Positions 31,253 to 42,926 are shown, numbered from the stretch's first letter. The stretch is DNA of 64,000 nucleotides from Ectocarpus siliculosus (GCA_000310025.1 FN649737.1:2107934-2171933); one strand, 5' to 3'. Translations and numbers: made by a program. The notes: generated by a model not told the origin, from the sequence alone.

Positions 31253-32063
31253 TAGATACAGTCATGACAATCGAACGCACTTGTCACGTCATGTATATTT
31301 GGCGGGCGCTGGTGCTGCATGCATGCGCCGAACGCCGATTATCGACAGATAAGACACGAACGATCGACGACCCTGTATGTATCGGCATTCTGCGCCTACT
31401 TCGAAGGTGGCAAAGACGGCGAGAGGGTCCTGTGAAACACAGGGCGCCCGAAAGCGCGCGCGCGCCCTCTACCCCGAAAGGGTCCTAAAGGGGATTGTAG
31501 AACGGAGGAACGCTCCTGGCGCACGCCGTATGCCAAAATTTGGTATAAAAGATGTTCCAAACTGTCCGAGAACAATATGTGGTACGCCAAGAGGTCTCTG
31601 TGTGTTGTTGTTATTGGTGATGATATATCCACGTATAACACGCCTTCATTTACTTTCGATTCGTTTCTTCTCTTCGTATGTTCGTTATTTTTTCTTTGTC
31701 GTTGTCGCACGACCTACGGTGGTCCGAAAGGGCCCCAGGCATGGTGTCTATCCTTCGTATTTTCTCAAATTAGTAAAGGTGTAAGTGCGTTTTTCAGGTC
31801 CGAAACGTTTTTTTAGGCAGATAAAGGCGGGGCGGTAATGCAGCATGTGGCGGGCGGTATTTTTTCGGCGGTAGGCGGGTATGTTTGTCGTTTTTTTGCG
31901 GGATGATCCGCAGTTTTTCGGTTTTTGGCGGTACCGCCTTTGGCGGTTCCCGGTAATTCTAAAATCTGCCGGTAACTACCGTCATGGTTAACAGTTAGAG
32001 ACTTTACTAGAGATTCATCACGGACTCGATTCAACTTCAACAATCAGACACTGTAATCGAACA
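31253..32063. other. 3' flank of the 7TM gene; no gene recognised
   Basis: Convergent intergenic space between the 7TM gene and the minus-strand two-exon gene. 31830-31975 is dense in GGCGG and CGGTA words. No coding motif recognised. Confidence 0.5.
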
Positions 32064-32880
32064 TCACCACGATGCACATACACTGTTGCAATACGGTGTT
32101 CCTGCACCCCCCGACTCCGCCCCCTGCCCCCCTCGGCCGCCACCCGGGGACTCTCCTGCTCCCGCCCCTTCCCCCCCATGCTGCTGCTGCCGCGACTTGA
32201 GTGCTTTCTCAAGCAGCTGGTCTTCCGGACACGGCTCGTCCTCGGATGAAGAAGAGGCGAGCCTCGTCGTCGGTGATAGAAAGGCCTCGGCGGCTAGGCG
32301 AGCCTTGTGTTTTTCGATCCTGCACGTTGAAAAAATTGTTGTGGGTGGGTGCATGGATGGTCGAGGGAGATCATGCGTGTGGATGGGACGAAAGGGAAAT
32401 GCAACGAAATTTCGATGTTGGGAGAATGCGTCTCGACGTCAAGAACGAAAAAGTGCCTATCGCGACGAGGGTATGCTTCTTCAAACCGCGGCCCGGTCAC
32501 GAGCTGCTTCGCATGAGTGTTGGCGATAAGACGATCTAAATATCACCGGCTTTTCCGGCCTGGCGAAACGTCTACTGGTGCTAACACGGCGATGAGTTCA
32601 GTGCACAAAGATACACCCGCAGCGCGAGCAAATGAGGACGTACTGACCTGCTCATCGGTCGAACAGCGGGGCTCCGTGGCTTAGGCTCGAGGCTCAGCAT
32701 GCCCTTAAGTTTCCCAAACATTTCGCTGCCGCGGTGACTGCCGCCGCCACTCGTACCACACCCGCGTCGACTGCTGGTCCCGGAGGCCACCGCCCCCAGC
32801 CACCGGCCCCGCGTTTTCGACCACGGCCGATTTCCTTCCAATCTACCCCCGTGCCGCTGCTGACGGCCATGCATCCGCAT
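32064..32880 (-). CDS. Two-exon gene for a 162-residue protein of unknown function
   Basis: Exon 1, 32880-32648, starts at the first of two nearby ATGs (second at 32874) and ends AGCAG|GTCAGT in phase 2. Exon 2, 32319-32064, follows acceptor aacgtgcag, completes the Arg codon and ends in TGA. The lengths (233 and 256 bases) fit exactly. The N-terminal half is basic and Gly-rich. The middle reads MFGKLKGMLSLEPKPRSP then IEKHKARLAAEAFL. Next is an acidic Ser/Glu run (SSSSEDEPCPED), and the C-terminus is Gly-rich. No signal peptide, membrane segment or known domain. Convergent with the 7TM gene. Confidence 0.6.
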
Positions 32881-33187
32881 CAGCCTGGGCGGCGCGCTAA
32901 TGTTCACGATCCAAGGGTGTAATATCTTAGTCATCTATTGTACAACAGAGGCGACCCAACATTTTGTGTCCACCTTTTTGTTTTGTTCACACACAACCCT
33001 CATCATGAATGATGAATCCAGGAATAGACCTACGCTGCTAATCCAACGTCAGACGCTCGGGAGACGCTCTCGGTACTCCACAGCAGCTCAGTAGAGAATC
33101 GACGCTCTCTGTCATGGCATGACGCACCATGAGAAGATTTGTATGGTGCCCCAGACCCAATGAGGTACCATGAGAAGTGTCATGACG

Positions 33188-33232
33188 TGACCCAAGGTGC
33201 GACCAAAAAACAAAAAAACAAAAAAACAAAAA
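33188..33232. repeat. A-rich simple tract
   Basis: Repeated AAAAAAAC units. It may be the poly-A-like end of a repeat copy; otherwise low complexity. Confidence 0.6.
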
Positions 33233-33239
33233 TGCCGAC

Positions 33240-33520
33240 GCCTATCCCAAAACTTTATTTGGACTCGCACAACATAATCTAAGGCACTAAAAAAGCGGTA
33301 ACCTGTTGCCGACCTCACGAAGTGATCGACTTGTTTCACCACATCACTGTCAAGCGACGAAAACCCAATCCTGATGGCAAACACCGGGGGGGGCTCCGGG
33401 GGGGGGGCGGGGGTGAGGTGTTCGGAAACGTGATAATCGCACCACGTTGGGCTAAATTGGTCAAGCACCCTCGAGGCAGTTACACATAGCGATTGGTGAT
33501 TGTGCACCACGAATAAAAAG
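33240..33520. repeat. Dispersed repeat, partial copy C in mixed orientation
   Basis: 33270-33385 resembles copy A at 20600-20740 in the same orientation (GCGGTAACCTG, CACGAAGTGA, AAGCGACGAAAACCCAA). 33440-33505 (TTGGTCAAGCACC, CGAGGCAGTT) resembles copy B near 34175-34210, the opposite orientation. A C/G tract separates the parts, which suggests foldback or nested insertion. Confidence 0.6.
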
Positions 33521-33944
33521 TCGAGAGGACGACCGCAAAAGAGTTCACCCGCTTGCATCCTCTACCGGAGAGCTACTTATACAGTATTACGGGCCCCTTT
33601 AAATTTCGACAACCGTTGGTGGGCCATGCCCACCAACGTCGTCCTGATAAGGTGTTTGGTTTGGAGAGGCCACACACGCGAACATGAGCCGATGACCATG
33701 AGCGTACACAGTAATACTGCCCGACGAAACTCTCACAAATTGTCTAAGACATGTTGGGCAACTTCATGCTTTCCACGCATCTGCGGCGTCAATGCGGGTA
33801 CATTGAAACCCTGTGTTTTAGCTCCCGCTTACCCCCACATATCCCGCAGGCTAACCCCCTGAAGCAGTGTGATTGAGTCAACGGACGCTTTGGACGAGCG
33901 GGACGTTACCGCGAGGCATGTTGTATCCTCCGCGACGATACTCC
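33521..33944. other. No gene recognised
   Basis: Between two repeat copies; short frames only. Confidence 0.4.
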
Positions 33945-34500
33945 CCAAAGTCTCGCCCACGTTTGTCCTCCGCCCGGCTGACGCCTTTTCTTCTCTTGGC
34001 AACGACGTTGTAAAGGACGCCGATCGCTTCGTGTGGTCAACAACCAGTGGCACTATTTGTTGTTCTTCCTCATTTTCTTTTGCGGTAACCATGATGGTGG
34101 TCGATGACCATGTTGTGTGGGGTGGAGAGCCCTCACTCCGTCCAAAGGGGATGACCGCACCATGTTGTGTTTAATTGGCCAAGCACCGTCGAGGCAGTTG
34201 CACAGTGCTTTTATCTGTCTCTGCATGTGAAAGCGCCAGAAAAGAAACTATGACCATTCGCAGCTGTCATCCGTATGCCAGGAAGTACGCACAAGATACC
34301 CAACACCCTTACCATGATGCAGCGCACCGTTCAAGCGACTCTCCGAGTACCTCACGGCGCTTCTCGCTTGGTGATGGCTAGCCTGGTTCATTGAGGACCC
34401 GGTGTCCTACGTCCCGGCTGTGTAGGGATGCGAGGTTCATCGTCTAATGGCTAAGGCATGCACGATTTTGAGTACCCCCCTCACCTCCCAGGAGAAGACG
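33945..34500 (-). repeat. Dispersed repeat, copy B (inverted relative to copy A)
   Basis: The reverse complement aligns with 20220-20760. The alignment covers the segment GGTTACCGC through ACGTCGTTGCCAAG and the segment CTCGCATCCCTACA. The 14-kb separation and opposite orientation indicate a dispersed element. Confidence 0.75.
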
Positions 34501-36671
34501 GCCGCTACATGGGCTGAAACGAAAGTGGGCTGAAACGCCTGGAATTTCTATCGGTAGGATAGATTGGAAAAGGAAACATAACTTGAACCACCTTTGGCAT
34601 GATAGGAAGGAACGATTGGCCGTCAGTGATCGGTCCTGCAGGCGCGACGGCCACCTGGTGGTAAAATCGCCGCCCACCCATTTGGCGGGACGGACACCGG
34701 GAGGTAAACATGATGTGCGTATAGTAGAAATAGGGTTAGGGTCAGGGAATGTTTGGGGACCTTGATGCGGGAAGTTTCTACTGCCGGGCATGTGGTAGCG
34801 ACGTGCCTGCCTTGGGTCGATGACAGGTAGCCAAGGAACCTTAACACACGAACAGCAAACCCTTTGAGGGCCACGTCTAGCAACATGTATGTGTTGTTCG
34901 TCGTCATCACCCCACCACATGCCCAAGTAGTCGTGAAATATTTGCATTCCGTACTCAAGGCTACTGAATCCAACACAACAACCAGGCAGCAGCATGGGAT
35001 GCGACGCTAACAGAAACGGCATGCTTAAGCACGGTGCCACGTGTATTGAATATATTTTTCATTCCAGCTCAAGTCCTCGATGCATGAGCTAGGCCACACC
35101 GCATGACCACGGACTGCTTGATACCTTGCGTTAGGTAACCCACTCACGGGCAGCAAAGTATAGAAGGCGCCGTACTCTGTGACGTGCACTATCTCGGTAT
35201 TCTGCTGAGCGCAGATCGACCACACTATAGGTGACGAGGGCCTGGGGACGACGGGGTGGTCGTATGGATGCCATACCACCATGTGCAAAACCTTGTTCTT
35301 CTCTACTCGGTATGAAGGATGACGAAAAAGGGGTATCATCAATATGAAAACGATATTTATGTTTTCGCAAGAGGTTCCGAACCCCCACAACACTACGATA
35401 CTGGTATGAAACAAGCAAACTATTGGAAACGCCTGCTGAAGGGATAAGGTACGTTGGAAACGTTTGGTATGTTTCTACAACACGTTGAAAGATGGATAAG
35501 GGTGAATCAGCGGGCGGCTCCCCGCTCAGGGAACGAGGGTTCCCCTCGTGCAGGAAGAACTGTGCGCATTGTGGTGAGCGCATACCAATAGAGCCGAAAA
35601 CGTAGTCGTCGGAGTTTTCCCTCCTTTCAAGACTCCCCCCCCCCCCCCCATCACCTATTCGGGCTGGAGGCGTGAAATCGGAGTTTCCGCCCAGCAGCAG
35701 ATCGTGTTTCCCCCCCCATTTTCAATTCCCGCCCGGGGGGAGGTTGGTGTCAAAAAAAAGAACCCACCTGCCGGCGGTGGAAAACCTCGAACGATAACGG
35801 TATTCAACCCACCGAAAGAAGGTTGAACACTAACGACAACTGCGTGATCGTTGGAGACTGAATAAATCAATCTTGTCCGCTTGTACTTGAAAGTCAACCG
35901 GGCCCTACAAGTTGTAGGTAACCTTTCTGTCGGGTCACGACTAAACATGACTAACTTCATCCAACGTCAACTTCACCCTCCCCCGTCTTACCCACAAGCA
36001 TGGTATTTCCCTCCGTAGTAGGCAGTGCCTGATCAATAGTGTCTTCGCGTTCTTCTGCCCAGTTATAAATGTAAACTTCTTTCGCACGAATGCACGTAGC
36101 ACAGCTTCAGGTACCTACTATGTTGTCGTAGCTGTGGTGCCTCGAGAAGAACGTTCGCACGTTCGCACCCGTCTTAGGTCAGCCGGCTGTGAAGGCATTC
36201 GAGAACAATTTTCCACCCAGTGATGGGCACCAGTAGAGATTACGATGGATCGAAAAAAAGGTAGATATTGTGTCGGCGAGCAGTCAACAGCGCTGCAAGA
36301 CTCAACGAGGAACACACACATGGAAGAATAGGTACTTGGCTTCGATCGGTAGATTATACTCCAGCCTAGCGATTTCACCACTAATTTATCAATTGGGCTG
36401 ACGAGCCCGAGTCGAGGTATAAAAATACAAGCGGTGCACAGCGGCATGGGAATAACCTGCTCGTCGGCGATATGCATCTCCTGGCCTGAACGAAGAGGAA
36501 GATGTGTGGACTCCGATATTCGATGTTCAAGTATACTACAAGTTACGGCTGGGAACTAGGAAGGTATGGAATTTGAGACGCACGTCGTCGTGCAACTAGA
36601 TGCCACGCTCACACGGGTCTTTTGCGATATTTCATTCAACAGGTAGCTTCCGTGAGCAAGCGGTGACATGT
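34501..36671. other. Minus-strand frames of unknown nature
   Basis: Several minus-strand open stretches, such as 35025-35414 with VLHMVVWHPYDHPVVPRP and 36118-36477 with PMPLCTACIFIPRLGLVSPI, look coding-like, but no family is recognised and frames break often. Decayed transposon sequence is likely. A C tract lies at 35634-35649. No splice model could be built. Confidence 0.3.
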
Positions 36672-37244
36672 TCATGAGCAAAGCACCTTGGGCAGTTCCA
36701 CGTTCGGTTCCTTTATCCTCCTTGGCAAGACCCCAAAAGAATGCCGGTACTCCTCCCCCCCCCGTGAAGATGTCCCAAATAAGGAAGGGAGTGCAAGAAA
36801 TGTTCTTTTCGCCCACCCCTGTTTCAGCGACTCGGCATCTTTGCATTCGTTGATAAACGTCAGAGAGACGCCATTGTTAGGTGGTATGATGAGGTTCGAC
36901 AAGGATAGTTTCTTGAGATGATGCATTGTTTGATTCTTGAATAGTAGCCAAAACGAAGGATTCTTCATTCCCTGCGGAAGGAGGACTATTGGGCATGTTT
37001 CGGGTGCAAATGGAGTCAACTCAACACCCTCCAACGAGACGCTGACAACACGCAACCATCTCCGTTCATCCGTCTTGGCCAAGGCCGTTGTCTGGCGGGA
37101 ATTCCACAGGGCGCCTGTGTGGGTCTTGTATCGGCGTCGACGAGACACTTTTCGGTGAACCCACCCGCCATGATAGTATGGAAATTGTACAAGAATATGC
37201 TTGGGGACACAAAAGCACCATTCGCTGCACGTAGGGTCTTCCAC
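36672..37244 (-). CDS. Unrecognised 190-codon frame, possibly LRR or F-box related
   Basis: An uninterrupted minus-strand frame. The central part RWLRVVSVSLEGVELTPF, then MHHLKKLSLSNLIIPP, looks like leucine-rich repeat spacing (LxxLxLxN). It ends NVELPKVLCS. No ATG context or splice partner is convincing, and a second frame overlaps it. Treat as a hypothetical coding remnant. Confidence 0.3.
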   Translation of the reverse strand: MEDPTCSEWCFCVPKHILVQFPYYHGGWVHRKVSRRRRYKTHTGALWNSRQTTALAKTDERRWLRVVSVSLEGVELTPFAPETCPIVLLPQGMKNPSFWLLFKNQTMHHLKKLSLSNLIIPPNNGVSLTFINECKDAESLKQGWAKRTFLALPSLFGTSSRGGEEYRHSFGVLPRRIKEPNVELPKVLCS

Positions 37245-37266
37245 ACTTTCTACAGTTTTCCCAAAC

Positions 37267-38165
37267 GGCCCATGGGATTCCCATGGGTCACCGATGGGTC
37301 AACCATGGACCCACCCATGGACCGCGTATGGGCACCCCGTTAGGCCCGTGGGCAGCCCATGGGTCACCCATGGGAAGCCCATGGACGGCCAATGAGAGCC
37401 TTTCAACCGAACCAGTGTACTCCTAAACAATACATTATCTGCTTTGGAACGGGGATATAGCGGCAAATAATCCTAACGCTAACCGTAACCCTAACCCCAC
37501 GCCCACGCGATACGTGTTAGGTTGGCGCTGGTGGCTAAGTTCTAGGTTGATATGCCGGTGGCGAAGTGCTAGGTTGAAGGGCCCACAGTGGGCACTTCAT
37601 GGGCCGCCCATGGGTGACCCATGGGTGTCCCATGGGCGGTTAAACAAAACTGTCAGTAGTGTGGGGGATTGTGCGCGCATACCCCAGGAGTTTGTGCGTG
37701 CGCCCTTTCTTCACGAGGGCCGGGGTTAGATCTCAAGCGTCCTCGTTTCCGTTCTCTTTTTTCCTTCAATGAGTCCATGTTGGAAAGTACCCTCACGCTT
37801 TCAAGGTTCTTTGTTTTCCTAGGCCGCCTTGGTCGTGGGGATCATGGGAACGTATTTTTTTGTACATTAGAGACTGTATCCAAAAGCTTTGGCCAACCAT
37901 TAAAGGATCCTGGCCAAACCGTGTTTCCCTGCAATTTTGGCCACGATGGGCGGCCCACTGGTATGCCCAACATGCTTACCGTGGTGGGCTGCCCCACGAT
38001 GGGCTGCACATGTTGGGCTGCCCATGGGCAACCCATGGCCAGCCCATGGCGGGCAGTGTAGGCTTGCCCGTGGGCATGACCACGGGCGGCCCGTCATGGG
38101 TAAAAATGCAGCCCATGGAATGCCCACCATGAGCTGCCCATGGGCTGTCCATGGGTTGCTCATGG
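37267..38165. repeat. Array of CCCATGGG palindromes
   Basis: CCCATGGG, usually as GCCCATGGGC or ACCCATGGGT, and one-base variants (CCCGTGGGC, CCCATGGCC, GTCCATGGGT) recur in three groups at about 37267-37390, 37598-37645 and 37945-38165. Spacers are unique. As in the 1.3-3.0-kb array the core is CCATGG, but the arms are C/G rather than TT/AA. Confidence 0.9.
37466..37500. other. Short telomere-like stretch
   Basis: CTAACGCTAACCGTAACCCT continuing AACCCC resembles degenerate CCCTAA telomere units. Four imperfect units only; probably an interstitial remnant or coincidence. Confidence 0.35.
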
Positions 38166-38264
38166 ACGGGCGGATTATCAAAACCTCGAACGTGTGGGAG
38201 GCCCCTAGCAGGGGACGGGCGCGCGTCAACATGAACAAAAGGAAACGTGATCCGTCAGTGGACA

Positions 38265-38770
38265 GCAGTGGACTTCCGAACACTTACCACCCGTCCGTGG
38301 ACTTGTCCGTGGACATGTCCGTGGACAACGTCCATGGTCATATCCGTGGACGCGTCCATGGACGTCCGTCCGTGGACGTCCGCGGACAAGTCCATGAACA
38401 TGTCCATGGACGTTGTCCACAGACGTGTCCACGGACAGATGCCATGTAGTATCCTTCAAGCTGGTGATCCCCAGAGAAATTCCAACGGCAACAACGTGAA
38501 ACCAGAGCGGAGCTCCCGCCCGGTCCGATGCCTATCGTACGTCTGCTCGCGCCAAAATTCCTCCCCTACACTACTAGCTGGAATGGACAAAGTGGTTCGT
38601 GCCGTAGAAATACTCCCACCTCGTCCACGGACATGGACACGTCCACGGACAGTCCACGGACATGTCCGTGGACATGTCCAAGGAAATGCCCACGGACAAC
38701 GTCCATGGACGTCCAAGGACGTGCCGCGGACGTGTCTACGGACGTCCACGGACGTGTCCACGAAATGGTC
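38265..38770. repeat. Array of GTCCRYGGAC palindromes
   Basis: GTCCATGGAC, GTCCGTGGAC/GTCCACGGAC and GTCCGCGGAC occur more than 20 times in two blocks, 38265-38440 and 38615-38770. Many are only 2-6 bases apart, giving runs of CGTCCATGGACGT type. The block between them (about 38445-38610) is unique. The array abuts the CCCATGGG array with only about 100 bases between. Confidence 0.9.
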
Positions 38771-38789
38771 AAATAATGTACATAACCCG

Positions 38790-41700
38790 CAGTAGCTCCT
38801 GTGTACGTGTATATGTACGTCCGCGTATTTGGCCCAGTGGCAGAGCTCGTGATGTCGTAAGGTTCGACACGCCCCAACGCCGCATGCATGGGTGCATTGT
38901 GGTATCCCGCCTCCTTCGATTGTCACGTTTCGTGGAGGCAACACTCCTGTCCGGTCGCCTTGAGTGCGAAGGAGTTGCTCAAGATTCCACGTCCAGCAGC
39001 AGCATGCTCGTGCTTGACAACATCCGTGAGTTCCCTGAACCCTAAACATCACGACAGCAGACAGCAGGAGTAAATTTCCCCATGATCACTTCGGTCTGGA
39101 TTACGATCGAAGGGAGGACTCCAGCAAAGGCACCCGTGCTGTTGTGTGCAAGCCTTCGGCTCACGGCAAGTATGTGCTGTTGATCCGTATCGTTACCCCA
39201 CCCCCAAACCCCCAACGTTTCGTTTTACTTCAAAAAGTGGCCGGCCCCTTAGTAGCAGGCGAGGGATGTCGCCAAACGTCGAAATCGGACTGGGCTGGGG
39301 TCTAGCCGAAGGTATTTTAGCACAACAATATTGACCGCACTCCTCCGCAACGGTTCCTTCGAGACATAGACTACAACGCAGACGTACACACAAAAGTCGA
39401 CCTAGGTGACGACGCAGACATCACAACAGAAATGGATTCCCGTGTGCTCGTTGCGGTATTGTTTCTCCGTCGTCCAGTAAACTCACTGGCCGAAGCACGG
39501 GAGGTGCAGGGTATGCCGATCAACCAAGGGCATGAGATGACGCCGAACTCAGCAAAATCAGACATCCACGTAGCAATGCCGAAAACGCGAGTGAAAGCGC
39601 GGTCGAACAGGTTTCCGAAAATTGAAATTCTTGCAAAAATGTCTATTCGGTTTTCGCGGAGGGGTCGAAGCTGTCGAACTGAGTTGCGACGACGTCATGA
39701 CAACGACAAAACATAGGTAGGCCTTTCGTGCTATTTGAATGGTCCCGGGGAACACACGGTAGGCTGCAACCTTTTATGGCGGTGTGTTGGTCTCGCGAAT
39801 AGAGATCAGGGCTCCACTGAAGCACGTATTGCAGCGTGGCGGCGCACACCTCGAAGTATGCACGGTTGTTTCATGTAATCGGCTGAACGAACGGTGGTCA
39901 CCCATCCAAGTTCTCGAAAACGACAGACGTGCTGCAGCCTAAGATCTACCGAAAACCAAGACGAAAGCTACTGAAGAATCGGACCATGTTGAACGCACAG
40001 ACAGCGGCGTCGGTCAAAGTTCATCGCCCACGTGCCACATTCAAACTCATTCACGAAAAACGGGGAGCACCTCCGCTGCGATTTTCTGATTCTTTATATA
40101 AATCGGTTGTGCTCGCTTGCGATATGACACACTCGCAGATCCTTGTACAGCAAAACACCCGTCGTGCTGGTTCGTTGCGATTTTTTCAGACTTGTTGAGG
40201 TCGGAGACTAGGAAAGAAAACACGTGTATTTTGCTGGTGCGATTTCGACTAGTATAGCACGCATCGGAGCTATAACAGGGGTGTGCGCAAGAGTAGCGGC
40301 AACAAGCGGGTCTATCCCTTTTTCCGCCCAGAGGTTAAGGCGATCGCGCAACTCGTGGTTATCGTACGCTTGCAATGTAACACAAAAGCCCATGCGTTCA
40401 CTCGAGCTTTTACATTACTGAGTTGTGGTTTCGACGGTTCTTCCCCCATGGTGCCATAGAGATTAGGCATGTTTTCAATATCATGTTCCGTCAGTGCTTG
40501 CGATTAGCCATCGACGTCATGGCCATTCATGCTGACAATGAGAGTCGCCGAAACTCGTGCTTTCAACACAGTTGCGGGATGCATCGCCGCCGCCAACGGC
40601 GATGGTCGGACTCACAGACAGGACACCGTTTCTCGGAGGTCAATTCCGACAGCGGCAGGGGGGCGTTGCCGCTGACAACTCCCCGTGTGGCGGCCGTCCT
40701 GAACGGGCATCTGCGGGCAGCGAACCTTTCCGTAAAGGTTAGGATGAAGTCCTTTCGTGTCGGGGGACCGTCGTGAACGAAATCGGGACACTTGGCGGTC
40801 GGACGACCAAACACATGTTCGAACGGCATATCGGGCCGACCACAAGCGGCCCTGGGGCGTTCCAAGCGCAAGCAAGGTGGCGATACTCGCGGATGATGAT
40901 ACGCCGTTGGGCCAACACCAAACCAACTCACAGACATTTTTCTTGTGCAAATGCGCATGATGACTGCATCAACAGCACCAAGAGGGGTTAAGTGGGTGTT
41001 GGATTGCGCTGGGTGAGTGGGATTGGGTTTTGTGGGGGGTGGTCTTGGTTCACGGCTGGGGTGGCGGTCGTGGTAGGTTGTTAGGTTCGGCAGTCGTTTA
41101 GCCAGCGTTGTTTGGGGTTGGACGGTGTTACGCCGGCCTCGTTAAAGTGATAGGTGGCCCTTTGGCCGACCTGGGTGGATCGCTGCCCCCGTCACTGCGG
41201 TTTTACGTTGTTCGTCGATGTCCAACGGAAAAAACGTTTGGAACGAACCAAGTCAGATGCGTTCACTCGAACTTCGCAAGTGGCCTAAACAGATCAAGTC
41301 GAGGTGGGGCTGCTATCGCACGTGGAAACTGTTGAAACCTGGGAAATGAGATGGACGGTGCAAACTCAGAGACAAAAACAATCCGGCATAGTAGGCGCAC
41401 GAAGATGGAATCATTCCATTTTACGTTTTTGGTCAGTGTCGTTCGATTTGAGGTGTACAGTGTGTGCCATCCTCGTGTGTCGAGTGGCAGAGACGGGCTT
41501 TTTTTACCGTTTACTTTGTCCGACACATCGCCTGCGACGTGTGACTTGCTGGCCCTTTGGTGCGTTTTCTCTACCGCCTTTAGGTGATGTTGATTGTTCA
41601 GGGTCCTGTCAATTCCTGTTTGATATTTGTGCATACGCATGGTAGCCGATCGCCCCGAGTCTAGCTATAGTATCCTCGCAATCTTTAGCAACCAGGTAAA

Positions 41701-41983
41701 TGGCTTCGAACCCCGACGTGAGCGAGCGCTTTTTCTTGCAAAGTGAGTTTTTTTCTCTCATCTTTTCTGGAGGTGGAAATCGCTAGTAGGTCGTGTGTAC
41801 ACTTTGAGGGAAGAGTGCTGCACTCTGCTAACGCTCGAAGGAAAGTACCGCAGGAGGTAAGGGGTGGGTAGGGGGCCTCAGGGAGGAACCCTTCAATATC
41901 ACCCCGGACTTCTACCTTTTGTGGGAGTGGTTTGCCTGAAGCCACGGCAGGCGTCTGCATCAGCTGGACCAGGACGGACGCCA
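38790..41983. other. No gene established; scattered coding-like frames
   Basis: 38895-39030 on the plus strand reads VVSRLLRLSRFVEATLLSGR and ends near GTGAGT, a possible lone exon. On the minus strand, 40393-40208 reads LQAYDNHELRDRLNLWAEKG and LVAATLAHTPVIAPMRAILV, also coding-like. 40958-40563 has CPVCESDH but no clear finger. A G/T-rich tract lies at 40985-41085. None could be assembled into a gene; decayed transposon sequence is likely. Confidence 0.3.
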
Positions 41984-42048
41984 GAAAGTACTGAGCATCA
42001 TCTCGATCGGAACCTTTTTCTAGGTGAAAACAACGACAACAGCAACAA
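41984..42048 (+). repeat. Dispersed repeat GTACTGAGCA, copy 3
   Basis: AAAGTACTGAGCATCA then GATCGGAACC, then AACAACGACAACAGCAACAA. Same block order as the copies at 27801 and 28207. Confidence 0.65.
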
Positions 42049-42926
42049 GTCAGTGTTTTTCGCCGAACACAGCGCTGGACTCCTCCCTCCTGCGCATGGG
42101 TCACACGTTTGTGCGTGGTGAAAACTAGGCGTTGTGGCAGCTACTCAATCGACTATGTAGTAGGTAAATTCTGCGCACCCCCCATCGTAGCACGGTGCCA
42201 ATAATGTTCCTATTTCGTGGTATCGATTATGTCGGTCGCAGCATTACCAATTCCACGGTCAGGGGGAAACGAGCTGCACCTTAGACCGACCTGACATGTC
42301 GTGCAAACAACAACTCTCTGTAGAAGGCTGTGCTCCGTTTGGATGCGAAGCACCTAAGTCCTGTAGTAGCTAGCTCACTTGTACTTCTCCATCTCTGGAG
42401 TGATATATGGTTACGGCATATCGGAGCTCCTCGACCCCACACTTACGTACGTCTGACAGCGTTTGTCGTCAGCACACCGAGTGTTGTACATGCCCAATAA
42501 TAGGCGCTTACCATGCGAGGTCCACGACAGGTTGGTCACGAATGGCTGCCACATCAACGACAACACCGGTTCACTCTTAGCCGGCAGCTTTTACTCTCAC
42601 TCACTGGAATTACATTGTGACAGCTGGAAACCGGTAGAACAATCTTAACAGCACCTTGATATCGTTCCTGAAGAGATGGGGGCGTCAGGGAACGAAGTCT
42701 TGATTGACTACACACAGACAAGGGATCTACGCAGCAATTTACAGCAGGGGGCTGGTTTGTTGGAATCCTCGAGCAAGCAGAACGACTGCTACGCCTGAAA
42801 ACCCGAATGGTTGCAGGATCTCAACGTCCACTCCTGGTACCTAACATTGGTTACATCACGATACACACTACATTGGACAAGTTTTCGCTACAATTACGTT
42901 ACTGAGCACAATACCGAACAACCAGC
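42049..42926. other. No gene recognised
   Basis: 3' flank of the SGNH-hydrolase-like gene. 42640-42690 loosely resembles an LRR start (IVPEEMGA) but has no supporting frame. Confidence 0.4.

Noticed and set aside
34436-34490. TCGTCTAATGGCTAAGGC, resembling a tRNA A-box
   Set aside because: No anticodon stem, no B-box and no acceptor stem. The stretch is part of dispersed repeat copy B.
37466-37500. Chromosome-end telomere
   Set aside because: Only about four imperfect CCCTAA-like units, flanked on both sides by other sequence.
38820-38880. tRNA-like D-arm (GCCCAGTGGCAGAGC) followed by GGTTCGA
   Set aside because: The spacing between the D-arm and the T-arm-like word is about ten bases too short for an anticodon arm, and no 7-base acceptor stem pairs. 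At best a tRNA-derived fragment.
40985-41085. G/T-rich tract as a G-quadruplex or telomere-related element
   Set aside because: G runs are mostly two or three bases with irregular spacing; no periodic unit is visible.
42640-42690. Additional LRR exon outside the main locus
   Set aside because: Only a few residues (IVPEEMGA) fit, with no LxxLxLxxN part and no splice signals.
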